Source: Ectopseudomonas composti
Lineage (GTDB): Bacteria; Pseudomonadota; Gammaproteobacteria; Pseudomonadales; Pseudomonadaceae
Assembly (NCBI RefSeq): GCF_001567565.1
Contig: NZ_LSSW01000002.1
Location: 124,001-188,000 of the forward strand
DNA length: 64,000 nt
Direction: 5' to 3'
Shown here: piece after piece, positions 43,661 to 53,738 of the stretch
Layout of the letters: each line of letters starts with the position of its first letter
Numbering within the stretch: the first letter of the stretch is position 1
Made by a program: the position numbers and the translations under genes
Notes under the pieces: model-generated
Databases searched by the model: none
What the model was told of the DNA's origin: nothing
Seen by the model: the letters and a program-made list of their open reading frames with translations, nothing else

Positions 43661-45556
43661 ATGATCCGCTTTCGTTTCTCGCTTTCCTGGTTGATGCTGC
43701 CGTTGCTGGCCAGCCTCAGCTTTTTCGCCCTGGCCGAGCCCCTCGACGGTGCCGCTCAGGCGCTGCACCTGATCGGTTATATCGGCGCTGACTACCCGGC
43801 CACCGTCGCCGACGGCCAGGTAGTCGATGCCGGTGAGTATCAGGAACAGCTGGAGTTTCTCGATGTACTGCAGGGCCTGATCGTCGCCCTGCCTGTTCAG
43901 GCCGGGCGTGCCGAGCTGGAGCAGGGCGTTGGCGAGCTGCATCAGGCGATTGCCGAGCGCCAACCTGGCGAGAAAGTCGCTGGCGCCGCGCGCAAGCTGG
44001 GCGCACGTCTGGCCGAGCTCTATCAGGTCGCGCAAGCCCCGGTGCTGACACCTGACCCGGAACGCGGTGCGCCGCTCTACGCTCAGCACTGCTCGGTGTG
44101 CCACGGCGACAGCGGCCTGGGTGATGGACCTGCCGGTATCGGTCTGGAGCCGGCCCCGGCCAATCTGCGTGATGCCGCGCGCCTGGATCGGTTGAGCCTC
44201 TACGACCTCTACAACACGCTCGGCCTGGGCATCGAGGGCACCGACATGCCGGCCTTCGCCGATCAGCTCGACGAGCGCCAACGCTGGGATCTGGCCACCT
44301 ATATCGCCGGCTTTAGCGCCGCGCCGGCACCGGGGCAGGCACAGACACGCTTCGCCATGAGCGAACTGGCCGGCCGCACGCCTGCCGAGATTGCCGCCGC
44401 CGGGGGCGATGTCGCCGCGTTTCGTGCCCAGCGTGCGCATCCGGTGCTGGAGCAGCGCGGTCCGCAGCAACTGATCGGTTACACCCGCTCCACGCTGGAG
44501 CACAGCCTGCAGGCCTACCGCGATGGCGATCGCGAGCAGGCCTATGATCTTTCCGTCGGTGCCTACCTGGAAGGTTTCGAGTTGGTCGAGGGTGCTCTCG
44601 ACAACCTCGATGCGGTACAGCGCAAGACCACCGAGCGCGCCCTGATGGCCTACCGGCAGGCGCTGCAGGATGGTGCCAGCGTCGCGCAGGCGGCCCAGGC
44701 GCTGGAACGGGCCAAGGCCGAGCTGGACAAGTCTGCGGCGCTGCTGGCCGATGGCGCCATGGACGATAGCCTGAGCTTTTTCGCCAGCCTGCTGATTCTG
44801 CTGCGCGAAGGCCTGGAAGCTATCCTGGTGCTGGCGGCGATTCTCGCCTTCCTGCGTAACACCGGACAGGATCAGGCCGTACGCAGTGTGCACATCGGTT
44901 GGGGGCTGGCGTTGCTCGCCGGTGTCGCGACCTGGGCGGTGGCGGCCTACCTGATCGACATCAGCGGCGCCCAGCGCGAGTTGCTCGAAGGCGCCACGGC
45001 GCTGTTCGCCAGCGTGGTGCTGCTGTGGGTCGGCGTGTGGATGCATGATCGGCGCCACGCTGCGGCCTGGCAGGACTACATCAAGAGCAGCCTGGTCGGT
45101 GGCGGTGGCCGTTTCGGCTTCGCCGTACTGGCGTTCTTCTCGGTGTATCGCGAGCTGTTCGAAGTGATCCTGTTCTATGAAACCCTCTGGCTGCAGGCTG
45201 GCCCTGCCGGACATGGCGCCGTGCTGGCTGGCGCCGCGGCCGCGCTGGTGCTGTTGATCGGTCTGGCCTGGGTGATCCTGCGTGGCTCGCGCAAGCTGCC
45301 ACTGGCGACCTTCTTCGGCGTCAACGCGGTGCTGCTGTGCGTGCTTTCCGTGGTCTTTGCCGGCCACGGTGTTGCCGCGCTGCAGGAGGCCGGGGTGCTC
45401 GGCACCCGTCCGGTGGCGTTCTTCGAGTTCGACTGGCTGGGTATTCATGCCGATGCCTGGAGCCTGTCGGCGCAGGGGCTGGCGCTGGCCGGCATCGCCT
45501 TGCTGTACGGGCGCAGCCTGCTGGGCGAACGACGCCGCGCAGCGGCTCAGGCCTGA
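43661..45556 (+). CDS. FTR1 family iron permease with N-terminal cytochrome c domain
   Basis: A 631-residue secreted/membrane fusion. Signal peptide at 1-25 (LMLPLLASLSFFALAEP). A cytochrome c domain follows with haem motif CSVCH at 144-148 and probable axial Met196 in GTDMPAF. A helical linker covers about 225-370. The FTR1 permease occupies 375-631 with both ferroxidation/iron-passage motifs, REGLE (382-386) and RELFE (497-501), and about seven helices. FTR1 proteins import iron coupled to oxidation of Fe(II); the fused haem domain may take the electron instead of a multicopper oxidase. The start at 43661 gives the signal peptide; an ATG at 43631 would add ten residues. Stands alone, no EfeO/B nearby. 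Confidence 0.88.
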   Translation: MIRFRFSLSWLMLPLLASLSFFALAEPLDGAAQALHLIGYIGADYPATVADGQVVDAGEYQEQLEFLDVLQGLIVALPVQAGRAELEQGVGELHQAIAERQPGEKVAGAARKLGARLAELYQVAQAPVLTPDPERGAPLYAQHCSVCHGDSGLGDGPAGIGLEPAPANLRDAARLDRLSLYDLYNTLGLGIEGTDMPAFADQLDERQRWDLATYIAGFSAAPAPGQAQTRFAMSELAGRTPAEIAAAGGDVAAFRAQRAHPVLEQRGPQQLIGYTRSTLEHSLQAYRDGDREQAYDLSVGAYLEGFELVEGALDNLDAVQRKTTERALMAYRQALQDGASVAQAAQALERAKAELDKSAALLADGAMDDSLSFFASLLILLREGLEAILVLAAILAFLRNTGQDQAVRSVHIGWGLALLAGVATWAVAAYLIDISGAQRELLEGATALFASVVLLWVGVWMHDRRHAAAWQDYIKSSLVGGGGRFGFAVLAFFSVYRELFEVILFYETLWLQAGPAGHGAVLAGAAAALVLLIGLAWVILRGSRKLPLATFFGVNAVLLCVLSVVFAGHGVAALQEAGVLGTRPVAFFEFDWLGIHADAWSLSAQGLALAGIALLYGRSLLGERRRAAAQA

Positions 45557-45679
45557 GCCTGGACAAGGCGTGAACGGGGGCGACATTGCTCGCCCTCGTT
45601 GCGCGATAGCGTGAACCGCTGCCACGACAGCGGGTCTCAGTGCGCCTAGGCTGGCTTCATTTCTCTGCCGAGTGCGCGC

Positions 45680-46015
45680 ATGTCTTCCTCGATCCACTCC
45701 ACTCACTACGCCGACAGTCCCGATCTGGCGTTGGCTGCTCTGCGTCATCCCTCCCTGGAGCAGGCCCTGTCTGCGGCCTGCGCCCAGCTTGCCGTGCGCG
45801 AGGCGTTCCTCGCGGCGTTGCGCGATCCGGCCATTGGTCCGCAGCCGCGCCTGCTGCTGGCGATTTCCGGCGCCGATGTGCACGCTCAGCGGCGTCTGGC
45901 GGCGCTGGTGGCCGAGTTGCTGCCCGATGAGCTGGAGCTGGATCTGATCGAACTGGCCGACGACAACCTGTCGCGCGCCGTGCGTGAGCGCTGCGAGCCG
46001 TTCTACAGCGCCTGA
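45680..46015 (+). CDS. Conserved hypothetical protein
   Basis: A 111-residue soluble protein, MSSSIHSTHYADSPDLALAA at the start, with LRHPSLEQALSAACAQLAVR, LLLAISGADVHAQRRLAALV and AELLPDELELDLIELADDNL, ending ERCEPFYSA. The C-terminal strand-helix-strand pattern and LDLIEL...LSRAV...PFY resemble the SseB C-terminal (enhanced serine sensitivity) type domain, but I am not sure. Codon use matches neighbours. It is followed by the UPF0178 gene after 52 bases on the same strand. Function unknown. Confidence 0.65.
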   Translation: MSSSIHSTHYADSPDLALAALRHPSLEQALSAACAQLAVREAFLAALRDPAIGPQPRLLLAISGADVHAQRRLAALVAELLPDELELDLIELADDNLSRAVRERCEPFYSA

Positions 46016-46067
46016 GTCATTCGTCTGCTGGCATACTGGGCGCTGAGTGTTCTGCGGAAGTTGCTGC

Positions 46068-46517
46068 ATGCGTGTATGGATCGACGCCGACGCCTGCCCT
46101 CGGGCGGCGCGGGATCAGGTGGTCAAGTTCGCCCTCAAACGGGGCTTCGAGGTGGTGCTGGTGGCCGGTCAGGCCGTGGCCAGGCCGAATTTCGCCTGCG
46201 TGAAGCTGGTCGTGGTGCCCAGTGGGCCGGATGCGGCCGACGATCATCTGGTCGAGCACGCCGTGCCCGGTGAGTTGGTGATCTGCAGTGACGTGCCCTT
46301 GGCCGACCGCCTGGTGAAGAAGGGCGTTGCCGCGCTCGACCCGCGTGGTCGCGAATTCGACGAGCGCAACATGGGCGAGCGCCTGGCGGTGCGCAATCTG
46401 TTCACTGACCTGCGTGAACAGGGACAGGTGGGCGGCGGTCAGGCGCCGTATTCGGAAAAGGACCGCCAGGCCTTCGCCAATGCGCTGGATCGGATTCTCA
46501 CGCGTTTGAGTCGTTAG
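46068..46517 (+). CDS. UPF0178 (YaiI/YqxD) family protein
   Basis: A 149-residue protein starting MRVWIDADACPRAARDQVVK, the defining UPF0178 N-terminus, with VLVAGQAVARPNFACVKLVV, VICSDVPLADRLVKKGVAAL and DPRGREFDERNMGERLAVRN. The DADACP, SDxPLA and acidic residues resemble a PIN/NYN-like nuclease fold, so an RNA-processing role is possible but unproven. The ATG at 46068 is chosen because MRVWIDADAC is conserved; the frame is open for seven codons upstream. It is convergent with a thioesterase gene, with an inverted REP pair in between. Confidence 0.88.
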   Translation: MRVWIDADACPRAARDQVVKFALKRGFEVVLVAGQAVARPNFACVKLVVVPSGPDAADDHLVEHAVPGELVICSDVPLADRLVKKGVAALDPRGREFDERNMGERLAVRNLFTDLREQGQVGGGQAPYSEKDRQAFANALDRILTRLSR

Positions 46518-46536
46518 CCAGGCTACGCACCGCTGA

Positions 46537-46599
46537 TGTGGGAGGCGCTTTAGCGGCGATCAAGGTGGCGCCAGTCGCGGCTGAAGCCCCTCCGACAAT
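46537..46599. repeat. Inverted pair of GGAG-type REP-like sequences
   Basis: The left unit is GGGAGGCGCTTTAGCGGCGA (46540-46559) and the right unit, inverted, is TCGCGGCTGAAGCCCCTCCG (46575-46594), whose reverse complement CGGAGGGGCTTCAGCCGCGA matches it at most positions. A central TGGCGCCA palindrome lies between. The form GGAG + G-GCTTCAGCC-GCG is the common Pseudomonas REP type and differs from the GTAG class elsewhere in the window. It lies between two convergent genes. Confidence 0.72.
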
Positions 46600-46610
46600 G
46601 TGCGGGGTCG

Positions 46611-47078
46611 CTACCCACACAGGTAGGTGCCGGTGCCCACCGCCACCAGCACGCCCTCGTCGTTATGCAGCTCCATGCGGATCACCGCCACCTTGTTGCC
46701 GGCGCGCAGGGGCGTGGCCGTGGCGGTAAAACGCTGGCCACGGCCAGGACGCAGGTAGTCGATGCGCAGGTCGATGGTGCCGAGCTTGGACAGTTTGCTC
46801 ATGCGCTCGGCAGCTGGCAGGTGCTGGTGATTGGCGAAGGCGCCGATCAGTGCCATGGCGCCGCCACATACGTCGAGCAGGGAGGAAATGACTCCGCCGT
46901 GTAGGATGCCGTGGACGAAGTTGCCGATCAGTTCGGGCTTCATCGGCAGGTGCATGGTCACCCGCTCGGGGCTCAGCTCATCGAGCTCGATACCGAGCAC
47001 CTGATTGAAGGGGATGCGCTGGAAGAAGCCCGCCACGGCCTGTTGCAGGTCGTGGCTGAGGACGAAGGGCTGAGACAT
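46611..47078 (-). CDS. Hotdog-fold thioesterase (YigI/PaaI type)
   Basis: A 155-residue thioesterase, MSQPFVLSHDLQQAVAGFFQ at the start. The hotdog core is visible: PFNQVLGIELDELSPERVTM, HLPMKPELIGNFVHGILHGG with the conserved HGG that caps the long helix, VISSLLDVCGGAMALIGAFA, and TIDLRIDYLRPGRGQRFTAT followed by GNKVAVIRMELHNDEG. Such enzymes hydrolyse acyl-CoA thioesters; the natural substrate is unknown. The start at 47078 excludes an unlikely Arg-rich extension. It lies 187 bases downstream of elbB on the same strand; that gap shows no gene. Confidence 0.87.
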   Translation of the reverse strand: MSQPFVLSHDLQQAVAGFFQRIPFNQVLGIELDELSPERVTMHLPMKPELIGNFVHGILHGGVISSLLDVCGGAMALIGAFANHQHLPAAERMSKLSKLGTIDLRIDYLRPGRGQRFTATATPLRAGNKVAVIRMELHNDEGVLVAVGTGTYLCG

Positions 47079-47265
47079 GGCAGGGGCTCCGGTGAGTTCT
47101 ACTGCCACGCTGCCGCAGCCCGCACGGCTTGACCAGTCGCGCGGCCGGACTGCCCTGGCCAATGACCGAAGCGCCCTGCAATGGGCGCTATCACCGAGCA
47201 GTGACGACGGGCTGAAGCCTGCCCCACAGAACCCCGCTGCCTATCAAAGCGCAACGCCAGCCAGA

Positions 47266-47925
47266 TCAGTGGTGGGTCAGCTCCAGCACGCGGTCGACCA
47301 GCTTGTTGATGCCCGAGGCCGCTTCGGCGATGGACTGGGCGATCATGTAGGCCGGCGTGGTCACCAGCTTGCGCTTGCTGTCTTCGATGATTTCGCTGAC
47401 TTCGCATTCATGGTGCTCGGCGCCCATCTGCGTCAGCGCACTGGCGGTGTCTGCGTCGTTGCCGATGGTGCACACCACGCCGGCGCCGAAGATCTTCGCT
47501 GCCAGCGCCGGGGCGATGCACATCAGGCCGACTGGCTTGCCGGCATCGACGAACGCCTTGCAGGCGGCCAGCACGTCCGGCTGCACGCTGCAGCCAGCGC
47601 CGCTGGTGGCGAAGTCGGAGAGGTTCTTCGCCACACCGAAACCGCCTGGGAGGATCAGTGCGTCGAAGTCTGCCGCGTGCAGCGCCTTCACGTCCTTGAT
47701 CTGGCCTCGGGCGATACGTGCGGATTCCACCAGGACGTTGCGCGTCTCGTTCATCTCGTCGCCGCTGTAGTGGTCGACCACGTGCAGCTGCTGCACGTTG
47801 GGGGCGAAGCACTGGACCTCGGCGCCACGCTGGTCGAGGCGCAACAGGGTGATCACGCTTTCATGGATCTCGGCGCCATCGTAGACGCCACAGCCGGACA
47901 GGATCACTGCCACTTTCTTGTTCAT
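47266..47925 (-). CDS. elbB: Isoprenoid biosynthesis glyoxalase ElbB
   Basis: A 219-residue DJ-1/PfpI superfamily protein. It starts MNKKVAVILSGCGVYDGAEI and has ESVITLLRLDQRGAEVQCFA, FDALILPGGFGVAKNLSDFA, the nucleophile Cys in GKPVGLMCIAPALAAKI, and VTTPAYMIAQSIAEAASGIN. ElbB of E. coli shows glyoxalase activity and was linked genetically to isoprenoid synthesis. AGGAGT precedes the ATG. The neighbours (thioesterase downstream, sterol-desaturase-like gene divergent) do not define its role further. Confidence 0.92.
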   Translation of the reverse strand: MNKKVAVILSGCGVYDGAEIHESVITLLRLDQRGAEVQCFAPNVQQLHVVDHYSGDEMNETRNVLVESARIARGQIKDVKALHAADFDALILPGGFGVAKNLSDFATSGAGCSVQPDVLAACKAFVDAGKPVGLMCIAPALAAKIFGAGVVCTIGNDADTASALTQMGAEHHECEVSEIIEDSKRKLVTTPAYMIAQSIAEAASGINKLVDRVLELTHH

Positions 47926-48089
47926 GCTCGACTCCTGGTGAGGAAAGACGCAGCCCTGAATCGGGCGCGGGTGTTACCAATCTCGGTGATGTCGCCAAAT
48001 GCCACTCGGGCTGTCATTTGCCGCCGCGAAATCTGGCCAAGCTGGGCATAGGATGAATAACAGCCCATTCCCGACACAAGTACAACGAT

Positions 48090-49334
48090 ATGGCGTTCGT
48101 TCTCTACGCAGTACCCTTCTTCTTCCTGCTGATCGGCCTGGAATTGCTCGCTGACCGCTGGCGCGGACTGCGCACCTATCGCCTGGCCGATGCCCTGGGC
48201 AGCCTTGGCGCCGGCGTGCTGTCGCAGGCCACCGGTGTGCTGACCAAGGTGGTCGGCCTGCTGACCTACGCCTTCGCCTGGGAGCATCTGGCATTGTTCG
48301 AACTGGCCGAAGACAGCCTCTGGGTATGGCTCTTCGCCTTCGTCTTCTATGACCTCTGCTACTACTGGAACCACCGCCTGGGCCACGAGCGCAACGTGCT
48401 CTGGGCAGCCCATGCCGTGCATCACCAGAGCGAGGACTACAACCTCTCCACCGCCTTGCGCCAGACCAGTACCGGGTTCATCTTCGGCTGGATCTTCTAT
48501 CTGCCGATGGCGTTGGTCGGCGTACCGCCGCTGGTGTTCCTGAGCGTGGCGGCGCTGAATCTGCTCTATCAGTTCTGGGTGCATACCCGCCATATCCCCA
48601 AGCTGGGCTGGTTCGAGTGGCTGTTCATCACCCCGTCCAACCACCGCGTGCACCATGCACAGAATCCTCTCTACATGGATCGCAATTACGGCGGCGTGTT
48701 CATTGTCTGGGACCGAATTTTCGGCACTTACCAGGAAGAACTCGACGAGGAACCGGTGATCTTCGGCGTGACCGTGCCCCTGGCCAGCTGGAACCCGTTG
48801 TGGGCCAACCTGCAGGTTTACGCCGGGCTCTGGCACGACGCCAGGCGTGCCGGTTCCTGGTGGGACAAGGTGCGCCTCTGGTTCATGCCCACCGGCTGGC
48901 GCCCGGCTGACGTGGCGGCGCGCTATCCCCAGGCCAAGGCGGACCTGAGCAACTTTCGCAAGTTCGAGGTGCCGCTGGGGCGTGCGGCTCAGGTCTACGC
49001 GTTGCTGCAGTTCGTCTGCTACCTGCTGGCCGGTGTATGGCTGCTGGCGCAGGGTGATTCGCTGGCGCTCAGTGCCGTGCTGCTGGCGTGTCTGTGGATG
49101 GCGCTGGGCCTGTGCAGCATCGGCATGTGGCTGGAGAATCGCCGCAATGCCTGGGCTATGGAGTGCCTGCGTCTGGCGAGCAACCTGCCGGCGCTCTGGC
49201 TGGCCGGCGAATTCGGCATGCTGACGCCGGGTGCCAGTGCCTGGATCTGGCTGATCGGCTACAGCCTGCTCAGCCTGTTGGGTATCTGGCTGGCTCGCGG
49301 CTCAGCCGCGCCGGCGCTGACGCCACCGGTTTAG
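48090..49334 (+). CDS. Sterol desaturase / fatty acid hydroxylase family membrane protein
   Basis: A 414-residue inner-membrane di-iron protein. The histidine clusters of the family are present: NHRLGHERNVLW, HAVHHQSEDYNLS and SNHRVHHAQNP, plus HTRHIPKLGW between, giving the eight or more His ligands. N-terminal helices (VLYAVPFFFLLIGLELLADR) and a DLCYYWNHR segment fit the alkylglycerol-monooxygenase-like branch. Unlike many members it has an extra C-terminal membrane region of four helices (residues about 300-405, e.g. VYALLQFVCYLLAGVWLLAQ). It likely hydroxylates a lipid; substrate unknown. The last 33 bases overlap the convergent dedA gene. Confidence 0.88.
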   Translation: MAFVLYAVPFFFLLIGLELLADRWRGLRTYRLADALGSLGAGVLSQATGVLTKVVGLLTYAFAWEHLALFELAEDSLWVWLFAFVFYDLCYYWNHRLGHERNVLWAAHAVHHQSEDYNLSTALRQTSTGFIFGWIFYLPMALVGVPPLVFLSVAALNLLYQFWVHTRHIPKLGWFEWLFITPSNHRVHHAQNPLYMDRNYGGVFIVWDRIFGTYQEELDEEPVIFGVTVPLASWNPLWANLQVYAGLWHDARRAGSWWDKVRLWFMPTGWRPADVAARYPQAKADLSNFRKFEVPLGRAAQVYALLQFVCYLLAGVWLLAQGDSLALSAVLLACLWMALGLCSIGMWLENRRNAWAMECLRLASNLPALWLAGEFGMLTPGASAWIWLIGYSLLSLLGIWLARGSAAPALTPPV

Positions 49335-49856
49335 CCAGGCGAGGGCAAGCAGCAGCACCACGGCCGCGAGCAGGATGACCTGATAGTTGCGTAACTCGTC
49401 GAGCAGGCCGCCCATGGCGTTGCCCAGGCTGTAGGCCAGCAGGCTGATACCACCGGCCCAGACGCCGGCACCGATGGCGTCGAGCAGCAGGTAGCGGCGC
49501 CACGAATAGCCGGACAGGCCGATGGTCAGCGGCATCACCGTACGCAAGCCGTAGAGGAAGCGAAAGCACAGCACCCACAGGTCCGGGTAGTGCTGGATCA
49601 GTGCGCTGGCACGGTCGCCCAGCGGCTGCCAGCGCGGCTTGCGTGCCAGCAGCGCGCGGCCGTGGCGGCGGCCCAGGTAGTACCACAGCTGGTCGCTGGC
49701 GAAGGTACCGAGAAAGGCGCACAGCGCCACCCATTCGATCTCCAGTACGTTGCGCACGGCCATGTAGGCCGCCAGCAGCAATGACACCTCACCTTCGAGG
49801 AAGGTGCCGAGTACCAGTGCCGGGTAGCCAAACTGGCCGATCAGGTCTTGCAGCAT
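49302..49856 (-). CDS. DedA family membrane protein
   Basis: A 184-residue inner-membrane protein of the DedA/SNARE-associated family. Landmarks: FLEGEVSLLLAAYMAVRN with the acidic residue of the membrane-reentrant loop, FLGTFASDQLWYYLGRRHGR, and FRFLYGLRTVMPLTIGLSGY with the conserved arginines, then helices up to VILLAAVVLLLALAWL. Recent work assigns undecaprenyl-phosphate or phospholipid flipping to members of this family; the substrate here is not determined. Its 3' end overlaps the convergent desaturase gene by 33 bases. Upstream lies a 166-base stretch without a gene and then the foldback element at 50023. Confidence 0.88.
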   Translation of the reverse strand: MLQDLIGQFGYPALVLGTFLEGEVSLLLAAYMAVRNVLEIEWVALCAFLGTFASDQLWYYLGRRHGRALLARKPRWQPLGDRASALIQHYPDLWVLCFRFLYGLRTVMPLTIGLSGYSWRRYLLLDAIGAGVWAGGISLLAYSLGNAMGGLLDELRNYQVILLAAVVLLLALAWLNRWRQRRRG

Positions 49857-50022
49857 GCCGTGCGCTCGATGAAGGGGTGCTGAAGACTACTCTGACCACG
49901 AGCAAGCCGGAAGGTGGCGCGTCATGCCACAATGGTCAGGTTTCGTGGCATTGCCGCCGCTCTGGCTGCGACCCGCAGTCGCATCGCGTCATGCCGCTGT
50001 CATCATTTGGTCATAATGTTCG

Positions 50023-51283
<1,261 letters not shown>

Positions 51284-51302
51284 CGCCCTCAGGAACCCAG
51301 CA

Positions 51303-53486
51303 ATGAACAGCGAAGGACTCAACAGCGAAGTGCTCGACAACAACCCGCCTCCGGCCGAGGTGGTCGCCGAGACGCCAGTGGTGGAAACCCCGCCGCCGGC
51401 ACCGATTCCCGGCCTGGATGACAGCAGTCTGTACATCCACCGTGAACTGTCGCAGCTGCAGTTCAACATCCGCGTACTGGAACAGGCGCTGGACGAGTCC
51501 TATCCGCTGCTCGAACGTCTGAAGTTCCTGCTGATCTTCTCCAGCAACCTCGACGAATTCTTCGAAATTCGCGTCGCCGGCCTGAAGAAGCAGATCAACT
51601 TCGCCCGTGAACAGGCCGGCGCCGACGGCCTGCAGCCGCACCAGGCGCTGGCGCGTATCAGCGAGCTGGTGCACGAGCAGGTCGAGCGTCAGTACGCCAT
51701 CCTCAACGACACGCTGTTCCCGGCGCTGGCCAAGCACAACATCAACTTCATCCGCCGCCGTTACTGGACGACCAAGCTCAAGGCCTGGGTGCGCCGTTAC
51801 TTCCGCGACGAGATCGCGCCGATCATCACCCCCATCGGCCTCGACCCGACGCACCCCTTCCCGCTGCTGGTGAACAAGAGCCTGAACTTCATCGTCGAAC
51901 TGGAGGGCGTCGATGCCTTCGGTCGCGACTCCGGTCTGGCCATCATCCCGGCGCCGCGTCTGCTGCCGCGCATCATCCGTGTGCCGGAAGAAGTCGGCGG
52001 CCCGGGCGACAACTACGTGTTTCTCTCGTCGATGATCCACGCCCACGCCGATGACCTGTTCCAGGGCATGAAGGTCAAGGGCTGCTATCAGTTCCGCCTG
52101 ACCCGTAACGCCGACCTGTCGGTGGATACCGAGGACGTCGAAGACCTGGCGCGCGCCTTGCGCGGCGAGCTGTTCAGCCGTCGTTACGGCGATGCGGTGC
52201 GTCTGGAGGTGGTCGATACCTGCCCGAAACACCTGCGCGATCACCTGCTCAAGCAGTTCGGCCTGACCGAGGGTGAGCTCTATCAGGTCAACGGCCCGGT
52301 CAACCTGACCCGCCTGTTCAGCATCACCGGCCTGGATGGCCACCCGGACCTGCAGTACGCGCCGTTCACCCCGGTGATCCCCAAGCTGCTGCAGAACTCG
52401 GAGAACATCTTCAACGTGGTCAGCAAGCAGGACATCCTGCTGCTGCACCCCTTCGAGTCCTTCACGCCGGTGGTCGACCTGCTGCGCCAGGCGGCGAAAG
52501 ACCCGCACGTGCTGGCGATCAAGCAGACCCTGTATCGCTCCGGGGCCAACTCGGAGATCGTCGACGCGCTGGTCGAGGCCGCGCGCAACGGCAAGGAAGT
52601 CACCGCGGTGATCGAGCTGCGTGCACGCTTCGACGAGGAGTCCAACCTGCAACTGGCCAGCCGTCTGCAGGCGGCCGGTGCGGTGGTGATCTACGGTGTG
52701 GTGGGCTTCAAGACCCACGCCAAGATGATGCTGATTCTGCGCCGCGAGAACGGCGAGATCGTCCGTTATGCGCACCTCGGTACCGGTAACTACCACGCCG
52801 GCAATGCCCGGCTGTACACCGACTACAGCCTGCTGACCGCCGACGTGGCGCTCGGTGAGGACGTGGCCAAGCTGTTTAGCCAGCTGATCGGCATGGGCAA
52901 GACCCTGCGCATGAAGAAGCTGCTGCACGCGCCCTTCACCCTGAAGAAGACCTTGCTCGACCTGATCGCCAAGGAAACCGCCGCGGCAGCGGAAGGCAAG
53001 CCGGCGCAGATCATCGCCAAGTTCAATTCGTTGACTGATCCGAAGATCATCCGCGCGTTGTACAAGGCCAGCCAGACCGGGGTGAAGATCGATCTGGTCG
53101 TGCGTGGCATGTGCTGCTTGCGCCCGGGCATCGCCGGGGTCTCGCACAACATCCAGGTGCGCTCGATCATCGGCCGCTTCCTCGAGCACACGCGGGTGTT
53201 CTACTTCCTCAACGGCGGCGACGAGAAGATCTACCTGTCCAGCGCCGACTGGATGGAGCGAAATCTCGACAAGCGCGTGGAGACCTGCTTCCCGGTGGAA
53301 GGCAAGAAGCTCATCACCCGCGTGAAGAAGGAGCTGGAAAGCTACCTGACCGACAACACCCAGGCCTGGGTGCTGCAGTCCGACGGTCGCTACCTGCGTC
53401 AGCAGCCTACCGGCAACCAGAACCCGCGCAGCGCGCAGTCCGGCCTGCTGGAGAAGCTCACCGCACCGGTAATTGTGACGCGCTAA
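51303..53486 (+). CDS. ppk: Polyphosphate kinase PPK1
   Basis: A 727-residue PPK1 that builds polyphosphate from ATP. After a 37-residue Pro/Glu-rich leader come the N domain ([20 protein letters not shown]), the head domain ([20 protein letters not shown]) and two PLD-like catalytic domains with [20 protein letters not shown], the phospho-acceptor His in [14 protein letters not shown], and RCVLEE-type equivalents [20 protein letters not shown] and the second His in [13 protein letters not shown]. Ends [16 protein letters not shown]. Same strand as hemB, 19 bases apart; convergent with ppx, which degrades the product. Small hairpin GCCGC-TT-GCGGC follows the stop. Confidence 0.96.
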   Translation: MNSEGLNSEVLDNNPPPAEVVAETPVVETPPPAPIPGLDDSSLYIHRELSQLQFNIRVLEQALDESYPLLERLKFLLIFSSNLDEFFEIRVAGLKKQINFAREQAGADGLQPHQALARISELVHEQVERQYAILNDTLFPALAKHNINFIRRRYWTTKLKAWVRRYFRDEIAPIITPIGLDPTHPFPLLVNKSLNFIVELEGVDAFGRDSGLAIIPAPRLLPRIIRVPEEVGGPGDNYVFLSSMIHAHADDLFQGMKVKGCYQFRLTRNADLSVDTEDVEDLARALRGELFSRRYGDAVRLEVVDTCPKHLRDHLLKQFGLTEGELYQVNGPVNLTRLFSITGLDGHPDLQYAPFTPVIPKLLQNSENIFNVVSKQDILLLHPFESFTPVVDLLRQAAKDPHVLAIKQTLYRSGANSEIVDALVEAARNGKEVTAVIELRARFDEESNLQLASRLQAAGAVVIYGVVGFKTHAKMMLILRRENGEIVRYAHLGTGNYHAGNARLYTDYSLLTADVALGEDVAKLFSQLIGMGKTLRMKKLLHAPFTLKKTLLDLIAKETAAAAEGKPAQIIAKFNSLTDPKIIRALYKASQTGVKIDLVVRGMCCLRPGIAGVSHNIQVRSIIGRFLEHTRVFYFLNGGDEKIYLSSADWMERNLDKRVETCFPVEGKKLITRVKKELESYLTDNTQAWVLQSDGRYLRQQPTGNQNPRSAQSGLLEKLTAPVIVTR

Positions 53487-53511
53487 AAAGGCCGCTTGCG
53501 GCGATCTGATG

Positions 53512-53557
53512 ACCCTCTCCGCTTGCGGGAGAGGGTGCCCGAAGGGCGGGAGAGGGC
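53512..53557. repeat. Palindromic repeat after ppk (CCCTCTCC type)
   Basis: ACCCTCTCC (53512-53520) and GGAGAGGGT (53528-53536) form a 9-bp stem, followed by GCCC-GAA-GGGC (53537-53547) and another GGGAGAGGG. This CCCTCTCC...GGGAGAGGG form is a frequent intergenic palindrome of many proteobacteria. It may act as the ppk transcript end. Confidence 0.6.
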
Positions 53558-53644
53558 TTATATGGCCGCGTGCCTTAGTGCTTCTTACGCCGATGAGCAC
53601 CTGATCGCTGGCGATCAGGCCGGAGGAGAGGGCTTTGCGGTCTT

Positions 53645-53706
53645 GGCGGGTTGCACCCGCCCTACAGGCTTACCGCCGAAACACCGGTGCGCACGGCGCA
53701 CCCTAC
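53645..53706. repeat. Tandem pair of GTAG-type REP-like palindromes between ppk and ppx
   Basis: On the reverse strand two units occur in the same orientation: GTAG + GGCGGGT-GCA-ACCCGCC (53665 to 53645) and GTAG + GGTGCGC-CGT-GCGCACC (53706 to 53686). The second is identical over 25 bases to the unit at 14943. Here the units are tandem, not inverted. The 252-base gap between convergent ppk and ppx holds nothing else recognisable. Confidence 0.72.
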
Positions 53707-53738
53707 GGGGTTGATAGCGGGTTTGCCTCAGAAGGTAA

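Noticed and set aside
43658..46069. An 803-codon open frame antisense to the FTR1 gene
   Set aside because: Composition (Gln, Arg, His rich) is that of a shadow frame, and it spans two real genes on the plus strand with clear motifs.
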